NCBI RefSeq assembly: GCF_026262505.1
Contig: NC_067208.1
Location: 20,035,962-20,099,961, forward strand
Source: Trichomonas vaginalis G3
Taxonomy: Eukaryota; Parabasalia; Trichomonadida; Trichomonadidae
Reading direction: 5' to 3'
Length of the DNA stretch: 64,000 nucleotides
Position 1 is the first letter of the stretch. Every line of letters begins with the position of its first letter. A program made the translations under genes and the position numbers. Below are positions 1 through 8,066 of this stretch, in pieces. The notes beneath the pieces are model-generated. The model saw only the letters and a program-made list of their open reading frames with translations. It was not told the DNA's origin and ran no database searches.

Positions 1-24
1 CACTAATGTAAAAAATAAACGTTC

Positions 25-345
25 TCACTTACAAAAGTATTGCAACTCCTCCCATTGCTGTGCTTCACATAACAGCTCATAATCTTCTGACTCACTTTCT
101 TCTTCATATAGGTCAAAATCACTGTCAAAATAAATGTTAGTAAGTTTTGACAAAGCTAATGAAACACGCTTACCGTTTGTATCATATGCTTGTATAAACT
201 TTCCATTATGCTTGTAGTCATAAACGCTCAAACTAACTTTACCCTTTCTCCCTCGTATCTGATAGAATGTATTTTCACGAGGAACGAAGAACAAATTTTT
301 GAACTCATGACCGTTGTAGTTTGTTATCTCAATAGTTTTCGTCAT
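25..345 (-). CDS. hypothetical protein, 106 aa
   Basis: No family is recognised. The protein is polar with many beta-prone stretches, ends in an acidic segment (EEESESED near residues 80-87) and a short cysteine-containing tail. The start codon is preceded by the A-rich ATAAAA-type leader seen before other genes of this element, which favours a real gene. It lies at the left edge of element A in the same orientation as the next two genes. Function cannot be inferred. Confidence 0.5.
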   Translation of the reverse strand: MTKTIEITNYNGHEFKNLFFVPRENTFYQIRGRKGKVSLSVYDYKHNGKFIQAYDTNGKRVSLALSKLTNIYFDSDFDLYEEESESEDYELLCEAQQWEELQYFCK

Positions 346-417
346 TTATATAAAAATAAAAATTTTCAGTAAAAATAAAACTAACGTTAAAAATTTCTCA
401 TAACATAAACGTTCTCA

Positions 418-942
418 TTACTTTATAACTCTCTTCCTTGGTTTCTTTTTAGTTGCTTTCTTCACGTCTGTCTCCAACTTGACTGTCTTTCTTCTTCGTC
501 CGTAATGATACCAGTTACTTCCACCAGTCAATGGGTCAAATGGTCTTTCGTAAGGGTTTCCATACATTCCATAGGGACCATACGGAAGAACTACTAGTGG
601 AGAAGAAACATTTTCTTTAGTTCCATCGACTCTATTTAAATGCATTGTTTCACCTTTCATCTGGTCATTAAAGTCTTTTGCGTGTTTTGCAAACTCATCG
701 TCCTTTCCTAAAGCATTTTCTGACTCAGTCGCAACCAAATTGGATGCTTTATTTATGAGCCCTATTTTATTTAATCTTAACTTCTTTGCAACCCAGCCTC
801 CAATCTTTCCTTTATTTGCATCTAATGTCTTCGAAACCCTTCCTCCACTCATTTTATTTACTGCGTCATAAGCTCCAAGTGCTTTTGCTCCAAATGCTAA
901 TGCTTTTGTTCCCATTGCGCCTAAAGCTGCCCAAGCTACCAT
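418..942 (-). CDS. putative minor structural protein (Ala/Gly-rich head, basic tail), 174 aa
   Basis: The N-terminal 25 residues are Ala/Gly-rich and hydrophobic, the middle is mixed, residues about 115-145 are rich in Pro, Tyr and Gly, and the C-terminus is strongly basic (KKATKKKPRKR near 160-171). This layout, a membrane-active head plus a nucleic-acid-binding tail, resembles the small virion-core proteins of Polinton and adenovirus-like particles, but no homology can be shown from sequence alone. The start codon directly abuts the stop of the upstream 74-aa gene, so the two are probably expressed together. Role in a particle is inference. Confidence 0.55.
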   Translation of the reverse strand: MVAWAALGAMGTKALAFGAKALGAYDAVNKMSGGRVSKTLDANKGKIGGWVAKKLRLNKIGLINKASNLVATESENALGKDDEFAKHAKDFNDQMKGETMHLNRVDGTKENVSSPLVVLPYGPYGMYGNPYERPFDPLTGGSNWYHYGRRRKTVKLETDVKKATKKKPRKRVIK

Positions 943-1167
943 TTACACCATATTAAAATCATCTCTCTTCAATATTATCTCATAAAAGTTCTCGTTACTG
1001 GAGAAAGTCAATGAAACATAAACGTTCTCACGGGCTTCGCCCTCACCGCTTTGCGGTCTATCTAACTTATTTCTTATATCATCTATACGCTTCAAAATGT
1101 CTGAACAATTGCTAACATCTTCTACAACAGTTATTTCATCATGAATGACCTTCAAGAACAAGCTCAT
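943..1167 (-). CDS. hypothetical protein, 74 aa, carrying two GC-rich triloop hairpins in frame
   Basis: A short acidic protein of unknown family. Its middle (residues about 38-48, RPQSGEGEARE) is encoded by two small GC-rich hairpins, GGGC-TTC-GCCC and CCGC-TTT-GCGG, at 1032-1056, which stand out from the AT-rich surroundings and look inserted without closing the frame. The gene abuts 418-942 with no gap and shares its orientation. The leader before the start has the TATTAAAA-type sequence common in this element. Confidence 0.5.
   Translation of the reverse strand: MSLFLKVIHDEITVVEDVSNCSDILKRIDDIRNKLDRPQSGEGEARENVYVSLTFSSNENFYEIILKRDDFNMV
1032..1056. repeat. double triloop hairpin (GC-rich palindromic element)
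   Basis: GGGC-TTC-GCCC (1032-1042) followed three bases later by CCGC-TTT-GCGG (1046-1056). Both have 4-bp perfect stems and 3-nt loops and lie inside a coding sequence. Similar triloop hairpins occur at 9246, 23054 and 45850-45901. The arrangement resembles the double-hairpin elements described in fungal mitochondrial DNA; that comparison is from general knowledge. Confidence 0.6.
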
Positions 1168-1286
1168 TTAATATGCTATTAAAATCATCTCAATAATGAG
1201 TCCATCCTTTCCATCTTTAGGTAGCACAACATCTTTCATTGAAGAAGGTTCGACAAGTCTTATGTTAAACTTACTGACAAAGTTTG

Positions 1287-2048
1287 TTATACTATAATGC
1301 TTGGCGGTGAATACATATAGTTTGAAAGACATAATATAGATTCTTCAGCAAATTCACTTATACTGGATTTTATAACAATGTTCTCACGAGACCAAATACC
1401 ACCAATTGACAATCTTGTAAGCAATCCTGCTGAACCTTCAACTGTAAACGTCGATGGTAACATTCCACGAAGGTCATCTATTGACATCTTTGAGTCACTG
1501 AATTTAAAGATTTTCTTAAAGCAATCGTCATTATCTAACCATGCAATAGCTTTGAAGTTTTCATTCGAATATACATCTGCTTCATTAAATGTAAAACCTG
1601 ACTTCTTTGCAGAGACGACTTTAAAATCTATTGAGTTTGTTTCAAAATTATATGCTATGGTAACTTCTGAAGGTAATGGATGCCCTTCCGCAGTAAGTTG
1701 TTCTCTCACTACCGTTTGAAGCTTTGCGTTAAAAACTTTCATGTCATCTCCTGTATCTAAGTTCACATACACAGCAACAGGAAAACTATCTTGCTTCTTT
1801 GTTTCATCATTATACCTCAAAACATTAAAGTTCTTCAATAATATTGTTCTTCCTGCTGGAATACTTCGAACCTGTCTGATTTCAATAGCTTTCTCACCTC
1901 CTACATACTCTACCCAGTGTCTTGGATATTCATAAGTATACTGACTTTCTTGAATTTTGGTAGGTTTCATCATAACGTGTTCATAGTATATCTTTATACT
2001 CTTGTCAGTTAGACTCGGTGCTATGTTCTGAATATTTCTGACTTGCAT
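1287..2048 (-). CDS. putative capsid-associated (penton/jelly-roll-like) structural protein, 253 aa
   Basis: The methionine at 2048 is chosen because it lies behind an A-rich leader divergent from the ATPase start at 2065; the longer reading frame would run into that gene. The N-terminal part contains a Y-x-Y-E-Y-P-R-H-W...K-A-I-E-I-R-Q-V pattern that matches, in spacing, the YRFDYPxRWL...KAIGFRR pattern of the proteins at 15163 and 19651, so the three probably form one family. The protein is rich in beta-prone segments. A capsid or vertex role is inferred from context next to the packaging ATPase. Confidence 0.5.
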   Translation of the reverse strand: MQVRNIQNIAPSLTDKSIKIYYEHVMMKPTKIQESQYTYEYPRHWVEYVGGEKAIEIRQVRSIPAGRTILLKNFNVLRYNDETKKQDSFPVAVYVNLDTGDDMKVFNAKLQTVVREQLTAEGHPLPSEVTIAYNFETNSIDFKVVSAKKSGFTFNEADVYSNENFKAIAWLDNDDCFKKIFKFSDSKMSIDDLRGMLPSTFTVEGSAGLLTRLSIGGIWSRENIVIKSSISEFAEESILCLSNYMYSPPSIIV

Positions 2049-2064
2049 TTTTAATGGAGATAAA
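2049..2064. promoter_or_regulatory. divergent start region with A-rich leader
   Basis: Only 16 bases separate the two divergent start codons; the sequence contains TTTAATGGAGATAAA. Comparable short leaders with TAAAAT or ATAAAA directly before ATG recur before most structural-type genes of element A (for example at 4979-4995, 19633-19650 and 21125-21140), which suggests a shared promoter type. Confidence 0.4.
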
Positions 2065-2952
2065 ATGAAGCATTTAATACATGATGTAGATGAAGACATG
2101 AATGAAAGCAGTGAAAAGCTCAACAGTTCTCTCATTCTTCCTTTCAGTAAGGACTATGAGTTCTGTTCAAATGGTGTGTATTTCTATTGTGGAAAGATGG
2201 GTTCAGGTAAGACATTTAACCTCATTCGTCATATACTCATAACAGAGCGTTTAGGAAACGACTCTTACTATGACCAAATCATTATATCAGCAACTTCAGA
2301 CTCTATGGACTCAACAGCGAAAACATTTATGTCAAAAGTTCAAGCCTCTGTCGTTAAAGTTCCAGACAGTGAACTCATTGAATTTCTTCAACGTTACATT
2401 CGACGTAAGAGAAAATATTATGCCATCGTAGAGTTCATACAGTCAGGAATGCAAAAGACTTCTGAGGAGATGGAAAGAATTATTGACAAACACCACTTAC
2501 GTCAGTACTCAGGAGTTTACGATATGAAACGACTGACAAACTACATTCTATCAAAACTTTCAAAATACCCCTTCAAAAAATATCCATCAAACACTTTATT
2601 AGTTTGTGACGACTTCGCTGGTAAAGGTTTAGTGTCAAAGCCTGACTCACCATTAGCTAACATCATAACTAAAGTCAGACATTACCACTTAACTGTAGCA
2701 ATACTTATGCAAACATGGAGGTTTTTAGCTTTAAACATAAAACGTCTCATAACTGACTTCGTTATCTTTCAAGGTTTCTCACGCTATGATATTGAACTCA
2801 TTTGGAAACAGTCAGGTATAACATTACCTTTTGAAGAAATTTGGGAAGCATATAAGTCTCTCATCTCTCCTCGTTCATACCTTGAGATTCATATCATGAC
2901 TAATACCATTAAAGTCAAAAATATTCCATGGGAACGACCAACATTGTTTTAA
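2065..2952 (+). CDS. FtsK/HerA (A32-like) genome-packaging ATPase, 295 aa
   Basis: A P-loop ATPase of the type that pumps DNA into capsids in Polintons, adenovirus-like and NCLDV lineages. Walker A is GKMGSGKT at residues 43-50. A Walker B-like LLVCDDF lies near residues 185-191, and a polar sensor segment (ILMQTWR) near 218-224 is followed by the IFQGFSR motif, which is also present in the matching gene of element B (40033-40738). The length is normal for a Polinton ATPase and the gene looks whole. It is divergent from 1287-2048 and convergent with 2949-3209. Confidence 0.85.
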   Translation: MKHLIHDVDEDMNESSEKLNSSLILPFSKDYEFCSNGVYFYCGKMGSGKTFNLIRHILITERLGNDSYYDQIIISATSDSMDSTAKTFMSKVQASVVKVPDSELIEFLQRYIRRKRKYYAIVEFIQSGMQKTSEEMERIIDKHHLRQYSGVYDMKRLTNYILSKLSKYPFKKYPSNTLLVCDDFAGKGLVSKPDSPLANIITKVRHYHLTVAILMQTWRFLALNIKRLITDFVIFQGFSRYDIELIWKQSGITLPFEEIWEAYKSLISPRSYLEIHIMTNTIKVKNIPWERPTLF

Positions 2953-3209
2953 AGTTTAACCTTCAATTGACTGATGGTAAACAAATTCCATGCATCTCTG
3001 TCGCCATTTCTGTTAATATTTTTGCTGTCATTCATATCATCCACTTCCCCATCCGTTAGCTTTTGAGGATATGGGTTAGAATAGCTGTTCTTAAATGAAG
3101 GCTTTTCACCTTTGAGAGCATAAACTCTATAACTTTCTGCATACTTTATGTTTGAACCTCCTGAGCCATCATTGACATAAATTTTTATAGGCTTCCACCC
3201 TTTGTTCAT
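2949..3209 (-). CDS. hypothetical protein, 86 aa
   Basis: No family recognised. Hydrophilic, with a glycine/serine-rich patch (DGSGGSN, residues 14-20). Its stop overlaps the stop of the packaging ATPase by four bases in a convergent arrangement. It may form a short unit with 3226-3348 on the same strand. Confidence 0.4.
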   Translation of the reverse strand: MNKGWKPIKIYVNDGSGGSNIKYAESYRVYALKGEKPSFKNSYSNPYPQKLTDGEVDDMNDSKNINRNGDRDAWNLFTISQLKVKL

Positions 3210-3225
3210 GTTCCTGCTTCTTCCC

Positions 3226-3348
3226 TTAGCTTTTGTTCAGTAGTTCTACATCTTTATACACAGCACCTGTCTCAGTGAATTCAACAATATTTTCATTCGT
3301 TAGCTTTGCATTCAAACCCTTGTCGAGTATATTGTTCATTTCATACAT
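3226..3348 (-). CDS. hypothetical small protein, 40 aa
   Basis: The reading frame could start further upstream, but that would overlap the divergent gene at 3374. The methionine at 3348 (or 3339) is preferred because an A-rich leader (TATAAAAGG) lies between the two divergent starts. No family recognised; very short, so confidence is low. Confidence 0.3.
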   Translation of the reverse strand: MYEMNNILDKGLNAKLTNENIVEFTETGAVYKDVELLNKS

Positions 3349-3373
3349 ATAAAAGGTTTTTATTCTATATGAA

Positions 3374-3966
3374 ATGAGAAGCAAATCCATCTTAGCTGGT
3401 GCCGTTAATGTTCCAATTGAACCAACATCAAATGTTGACTCACGAACGACAAACAATATTGTCATAAAGAACTATAGTTCGGAGTGTTTGAAAGAAAAAG
3501 AACCAGAACTTAAGTCGGTGAATTTAAACTCAGCTTCAAACGCTAACGCTACATCAGATGTTAAGTTAGAGTATCCACCACTGGACCAAATTCTTTCAAG
3601 AGAAGCCAACGACAATCCTTACACAAATGTTCAAACAAATCCTTCAGATAACGTAGACCATTACCTTCTTCAGTTATACCAAACAATTTTACTCAAAGAC
3701 GATAAGAAGCTTTTGACAAATCTTATAAGCAAGAACCAAATAATTCTAACAAAGGAGGACCTTGAAAATGTTATCTCACGAATAACAGGAAACAATGTGT
3801 CATTGACTATCTCGACCCTGAAATCGAATGCTGTGGTCAAACTCCACTATTCATGAAAATAGGTAACATCCGCATCATTGAAACGCCAGGTACTCCAGGA
3901 GTTGAGTTTAAGTATAATATTCGAACGAGTATACAAAACTATCTACTGACTATAAGCTTTGTTTGA
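3374..3966 (+). CDS. hypothetical structural-region gene (probably a broken member)
   Basis: A Ser/Asn/Lys-rich protein of unknown family. The first open frame spans 3374-3856; protein-like sequence with an ETPGTPGVEF segment continues to about 3966, so the region is treated as one gene locus that may be broken. It lies between the packaging ATPase group and the penton-like gene at 4214, where Polintons often keep virion genes. Function unknown. Confidence 0.4.
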
Positions 3967-4010
3967 AATATGTTTTAGTAAATTAAAGCAGTCAGTCAGT
4001 CAAAAAAATT

Positions 4011-4253
4011 TCAAGTTAGCAATTTGTAATATCTATCCAAAACTTCTTCAACAGTATCGAACTCATCTTCATAATGCAAACCTAATCTTATTGACTTGGT
4101 GCAGTTTTCACTAACACAATATTTTTCTGTTCTCTTGACTGACATAACTAACTCATTTGTTTCATCAAACAGCAACAACCAAAGTTCATGACCTAATACA
4201 TAACATTCATACTTTATATTTTTAGCTCTGAGTTCTCTTGTAAGCTGTTGCAT
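4011..4253 (-). CDS. hypothetical protein, 80 aa
   Basis: No family recognised. Mixed alpha/beta composition with a cysteine-containing central stretch. The start overlaps the end of 4214-4978 by 40 bases on the same strand, suggesting translation coupling or an alternative reading of the same transcript. Confidence 0.4.
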   Translation of the reverse strand: MQQLTRELRAKNIKYECYVLGHELWLLLFDETNELVMSVKRTEKYCVSENCTKSIRLGLHYEDEFDTVEEVLDRYYKLLT

Positions 4254-4978
4254 TTAATATTTTCTAAAAAGTCAACTTCAACAGTCATTCGCACTGGTGC
4301 CTTCAGTTCTACAGGCTCTCCTTGAAAGTCAACAAGTCTGAATTGCATGTCTTTCAAATTATGAGGACTAATGCGAACCCATTTACCTAAATGAGTTGCT
4401 ATGACAGGAACATTTGGAATGAACATTGAATTGACTGCATAACAGAAGGATTTATATTCTACTGAACCTTTACTATTAACTCCTGAAATACCTGTGACAT
4501 TAGCTATTTTTGACTCAACGTACAAACAATTGCCATAACATACATATGGAACAGATTTCATCTCAATCGTTTTGTCAACACTTTTCAAAGGAAATGTCAT
4601 ATGGTATGCTCCCAGAAGCAATTGAACTCTATGACTCATTCGTGTTATCTTAAACTCCTTCGCATAACTGAACTTCAATGTTCCCTCAGAAGAGAGTTCG
4701 ACATCTATGTTGTCAATAGTTTCTTCATTTATGAGAGTATCTATGACTCCAGCAATTTTATCTATTCTATACCCAGCTCTGTTAGGAAATGTTATAACAC
4801 TTCTTACACCATCTATTTCAATCTCTATGAAATCTGTTTCATCTGTTATGACAAAAGTTGCGATAGTATTGAAGTCAACAACTCTGAAAGCAAGTGCTTC
4901 ATTCTGAAGTCCTAAGTTTGTTTGTAGCTTTACTGTCCCGTATTCGTTTGGGTCTGTACTTTGCAAATAGAACAACAT
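4214..4978 (-). CDS. penton-like minor capsid protein candidate, 254 aa
   Basis: The C-terminal part contains a segment (HNLKDMQFRLVDFQGEPVEL, near residues 208-227) whose spacing matches SKDLSNIKFRITDLFDCDLE in the element B protein at 42958-43668. The two proteins are similar in length and in their middle sections (a PLKSV/PLKIKF type stretch). A closing R/L-V/T-D motif of this type is usual in the minor capsid (penton) proteins of Polinton-like viruses. It is divergent from the fibre block, separated by only 17 bases. Assignment is inferred from motif and context. Confidence 0.5.
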   Translation of the reverse strand: MLFYLQSTDPNEYGTVKLQTNLGLQNEALAFRVVDFNTIATFVITDETDFIEIEIDGVRSVITFPNRAGYRIDKIAGVIDTLINEETIDNIDVELSSEGTLKFSYAKEFKITRMSHRVQLLLGAYHMTFPLKSVDKTIEMKSVPYVCYGNCLYVESKIANVTGISGVNSKGSVEYKSFCYAVNSMFIPNVPVIATHLGKWVRISPHNLKDMQFRLVDFQGEPVELKAPVRMTVEVDFLENIKCNSLQENSELKI

Positions 4979-4995
4979 TTTATTCTCATTAAAAT

Positions 4996-5523
4996 ATGAC
5001 TATTGCTGCATATGCGTATGAAACAAATGAAGCAAGAAGAGCACATGAACTAGTAAACGAAAACTCAACTTTAACAGTGGAAGGCAATGATTTAGTCATT
5101 GACGATGGAAAAACTAAAAAAGTCATTGATTTCGATACTTTTAACACGTATGACCCATTCATTACAACAAGTAAAGTTCCCATCATAAATGATGGAACGG
5201 TGCAATATATAAATTCAACAGTAGATGCCTCATTAGTGAAAGTATTAAATGTTCTCATTGAATTGTTAAAGAGCTTTCGATTTGACGACAACATTAAATG
5301 CTTAAAGAATTTAGTCATGAATGAGAAACAAATTCTCGGCGTTGCTGGTAGCAGTAATGATGTACACCTTATGACATTAGAATATTATAACGAACATAAA
5401 GATGAACTGAAAGGAGAGAAGGGTGACACTGGACCTCAAGGACCACAAGGAATACAAGGAATACAAGGACCTCAAGGCGAAAACGGTTTGGATGGAAGAT
5501 GGAAAGGATGGAAAAACTGCTAA
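4996..5523 (+). CDS. fibre-region protein with collagen-like Gly-X-Y repeat, 175 aa
   Basis: The first 30 residues (MTIAAYAYETNEARRAHEL) resemble those of the element B fibre at 43693 (YAIYAYNSKTAEQTQRL), pointing to a conserved particle-attachment head. Near residues 139-166 there is a collagen-like run of Gly-X-Y triplets (GDTGPQGPQG, GIQGIQGPQG). Such triple-helix segments occur in phage and virus fibres. It is the first gene of a plus-strand block (4996-8047) that looks like a fibre operon with short gaps. The gene block may descend from a longer fibre gene; it is treated here as separate parts. Confidence 0.6.
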   Translation: MTIAAYAYETNEARRAHELVNENSTLTVEGNDLVIDDGKTKKVIDFDTFNTYDPFITTSKVPIINDGTVQYINSTVDASLVKVLNVLIELLKSFRFDDNIKCLKNLVMNEKQILGVAGSSNDVHLMTLEYYNEHKDELKGEKGDTGPQGPQGIQGIQGPQGENGLDGRWKGWKNC

Positions 5524-5526
5524 ATC

Positions 5527-6231
5527 ATGGATATGGACCTTATAAATACTGGTTTAACAGCTGCTTCATATGGAGTTCTTCAATACCAAATCGGAAAGAT
5601 ATGGGCAGTACTTGGTGAAGAAGCTTTAGATGACGTTAAAGATGCTTTGAACTTCATTTCAAATGGTTCGGATACTATTAAAACTTTATCTGGTTGGATG
5701 CAAGAAACAAGGAGTCAAATAGATACTGTAAGACGTATAGCAAACAATGCACGTACGGGATTGGATACTTTACGAGAAGCACAAAATACACTAAAGGAAG
5801 CAAATGATATTCTTGGCTCAGTATCAGACATGCATGAAGATTGGCTTAAAGGTATTGACAAATCTTTAAAAAATCACAGTCAGTCTATTGCTGACTACAA
5901 GAAAAGTATAGATTTTTTACATAGTGCTATGGACGTACATGATGGAAGCATAAGGAACTTACTTAATGCTAACAATAACTTACCAGGAACTATTAAAGCA
6001 TTTATAAAGTCCTTTGTAAAACCTGGTGCTCTAACATTTAGGTCTTTGAGAGCAAGAGCATTGAAGTCAAGAGATGCAGAAACTCCAACAGAACCTACAG
6101 AAGGAACTGAAACAACAGAAACTCCAGAAGAACCACCAAAACCAACAGCTAATGAAATATTGTTCGAATATTTTCCAAGTACTCTGTTCTCATTGCATAC
6201 ATTCAAGAAATACTTAAGAAAGCAGACTTGA
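5527..6231 (+). CDS. coiled-coil fibre-region protein, 234 aa
   Basis: Mostly helical and heptad-rich from residues 40 to 150, consistent with a trimeric or dimeric coiled-coil shaft. A Thr/Pro/Glu-rich linker near residues 185-210 (PTEPTEGTETTETPEEPPKP) precedes a short hydrophobic end. It starts three bases after the preceding collagen-containing frame and ends nine bases before the next one, so co-expression is likely. No enzymatic motif. Confidence 0.5.
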   Translation: MDMDLINTGLTAASYGVLQYQIGKIWAVLGEEALDDVKDALNFISNGSDTIKTLSGWMQETRSQIDTVRRIANNARTGLDTLREAQNTLKEANDILGSVSDMHEDWLKGIDKSLKNHSQSIADYKKSIDFLHSAMDVHDGSIRNLLNANNNLPGTIKAFIKSFVKPGALTFRSLRARALKSRDAETPTEPTEGTETTETPEEPPKPTANEILFEYFPSTLFSLHTFKKYLRKQT

Positions 6232-6240
6232 CTTTAGGAG

Positions 6241-6828
6241 ATGATGAAAGTTCTGTATATCTTTCGTTCCATTCAAATAGCAGAACTTTTGAGACAGATA
6301 TGCTTAATGTATGACAACATCTCTGATTTCACAAGATATGATGACGACCATGACCCCGAACACGGTGAAGAAGAAGTTTTACAAACATCCATTAAGACAG
6401 GAAAGGTTTTAACACAAAGTCTCATTATTGACACCGAAGATGGTGAAGTGGATGTTCTTCAAGAGCTGAAGAAAAATACTTCTGAAGGAGGTGGTGGTAG
6501 GCATGAACTTGAAATAAATGAGATAGAAGAGAAATTAGCCGAAAAAGCAGATAAAAACCATGTTCATTATATAAGTTCAGATGAACAGATTATAACGGAC
6601 TACCATGGATATTTAACACGAATGAAGAAAGATGAAGACAAAGATGTTAATGAAAGAAGATATAAATTCATTCGTGCTGAAGGTTATGACATACGCTGTA
6701 CTGTACAGTATGACACAGGTAAAGCACCAGAAGCATTTGGTTATAACAATGAAATTTATGCTTCATACTTCTTTGTTAACGGTGTATTAGTTGAACCAAG
6801 ATTTACATTGAGAGTTAAGCAAAAATAA
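6241..6828 (+). CDS. fibre-shaft protein with KADKNHVH-type repeat, 195 aa
   Basis: Contains the EEKLAEKADKNHVHYIS segment near residues 97-113. This KADKxHxH or KADKxYV unit repeats through the downstream fibre genes and through the element B fibre, and is typical of shaft segments before a phage tail-collar tip. The rest is beta-rich. It is part of the 4996-8047 block. Confidence 0.5.
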   Translation: MMKVLYIFRSIQIAELLRQICLMYDNISDFTRYDDDHDPEHGEEEVLQTSIKTGKVLTQSLIIDTEDGEVDVLQELKKNTSEGGGGRHELEINEIEEKLAEKADKNHVHYISSDEQIITDYHGYLTRMKKDEDKDVNERRYKFIRAEGYDIRCTVQYDTGKAPEAFGYNNEIYASYFFVNGVLVEPRFTLRVKQK

Positions 6829-7088
6829 CTTTTGAAGATGCTATTAAAAGTAAAGCTGACAAAGATGAACTTGACGCAACGAACAAAGTTTTGAAATCTC
6901 ATAAACACAATATCTCCGATATAAATGAACTTCAAGCTACATTAAATAGTAAAGCTGACAAGAACCATACACATGAATCCTTCACTACTGTTAGAGCAGA
7001 CGACATAATATTGAACTATACCCTTGGTTCAAGTGCACCTTTAGAGAATCCAAGTACAAGCGTAAAAGATACACTAAACTTTAAATAA
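6829..7088 (+). CDS. short fibre-shaft segment (SKADKNHTH repeat)
   Basis: The open frame from 6891 to 7088 (65 aa) carries SHKHNISDINELQATLNSKA and KNHTHESFTTV, units that recur almost unchanged in the collar gene at 18302-19632. The sequence from 6829 to 6890 also reads like shaft. It is probably a part of the fibre block, not an independent protein. Confidence 0.4.
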
Positions 7089-7096
7089 GTAAATGT

Positions 7097-8047
7097 ATGA
7101 ACATTGAAGGTCGTGTCAGAAACTTTGAAACATATGAACTACCAGCAATGTTAGATAAGAAAGCTGACAAAACTTATGTGGATGAAGAACTTGAAAAGAA
7201 AGCAAGCAGAGATGAACTTAGTTCGTATACTAGAGCAGAAGATATAGCAATAATTCAGAAAAGTATTGACAAAAAGGCTGACAAAAAACATTGGCATTAT
7301 ACAGTAAAAGGAGGTAAGGGAGTGCGCGTTGGTTCAGATTATTCTGAATATCTTGAAAGAACAAATGAAACTAAAGTCATTGACGGTATAACATATACAC
7401 GTTTCAACAGAACTAAGACAGAAGTACATTATGAAGTTCATAGAGAAGATATTCGTGAAAGTTTTGAATGGAATGAAGAAATATGGTCAGCAACTGCAGA
7501 AATGGATATGATTTTAAATCCGGAGTTTTTCATTCAAATCGTTGAAGTTAAAAACTATGAAGATATAATGGAGGACAAAGCTGACAAAACAGAGCTTCAA
7601 ACATTAAAGACTGAAATACTTCAAACATTATATCCTATAGGCTCTATTTATACGTCAATGAACTCAACAAATCCAGCAAGTGTTTTAGGTTTTGGTACGT
7701 GGCAGCAGATTGTAGACAAATTCTTATACTGTGCTAACTCTTCAAAGCAAACAGGAGGCTCAAAGAAAATTAAAGAAGCAAACTTACCTGCGCACACTCA
7801 TACAGGAACTACAAACTTTTCTGGCGACCATAGCCACTCATTAAGAGACCACCCATTATACAACTCAGACTATAAAGCTGGCAATGATGTTTTATCTCCA
7901 TCTTATAACAATTCAGCAAAAAAGACTTTTCGACCAACTGAACCAGGAGGAAATCATGTCCATACTTTCACAACAAATCCAACAGGCTCGGGTGAAGATT
8001 ATATGCCACCATTTATGACTGTATTCGCATGGTACCGTCTTGAATAA
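7097..8047 (+). CDS. fibre tip protein with phage tail-collar domain, 316 aa
   Basis: The N-terminal half is a coiled-coil shaft with KADK units. From about residue 176 the sequence enters a typical phage tail-collar fold: LYPIGSIYTSMNSTNP, then GFGTWQQIVDKFLYC, GGSKKI, AHTHTGTT, GDHSHS, GGNHVHTF and the closing MPPFMTVFAWYRLE. The His-x-His pairs match the metal-binding pattern of T4 short-fibre and gp37-type tips. Known role of the family: receptor binding at the end of a fibre. The gene ends the fibre block and is followed 19 bases later by the integrase. It looks whole. Confidence 0.75.
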   Translation: MNIEGRVRNFETYELPAMLDKKADKTYVDEELEKKASRDELSSYTRAEDIAIIQKSIDKKADKKHWHYTVKGGKGVRVGSDYSEYLERTNETKVIDGITYTRFNRTKTEVHYEVHREDIRESFEWNEEIWSATAEMDMILNPEFFIQIVEVKNYEDIMEDKADKTELQTLKTEILQTLYPIGSIYTSMNSTNPASVLGFGTWQQIVDKFLYCANSSKQTGGSKKIKEANLPAHTHTGTTNFSGDHSHSLRDHPLYNSDYKAGNDVLSPSYNNSAKKTFRPTEPGGNHVHTFTTNPTGSGEDYMPPFMTVFAWYRLE

Positions 8048-8066
8048 AATCTTTAACTTTACATAA

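Noticed and set aside
190-372. Plus-strand frame antisense to the 25-345 gene
   Set aside because: Shadow of the minus-strand gene; no leader and no protein-like composition.
1378-1935. Two plus-strand frames inside 1287-2048
   Set aside because: Antisense to a better supported gene that has a leader and relatives in the same element.
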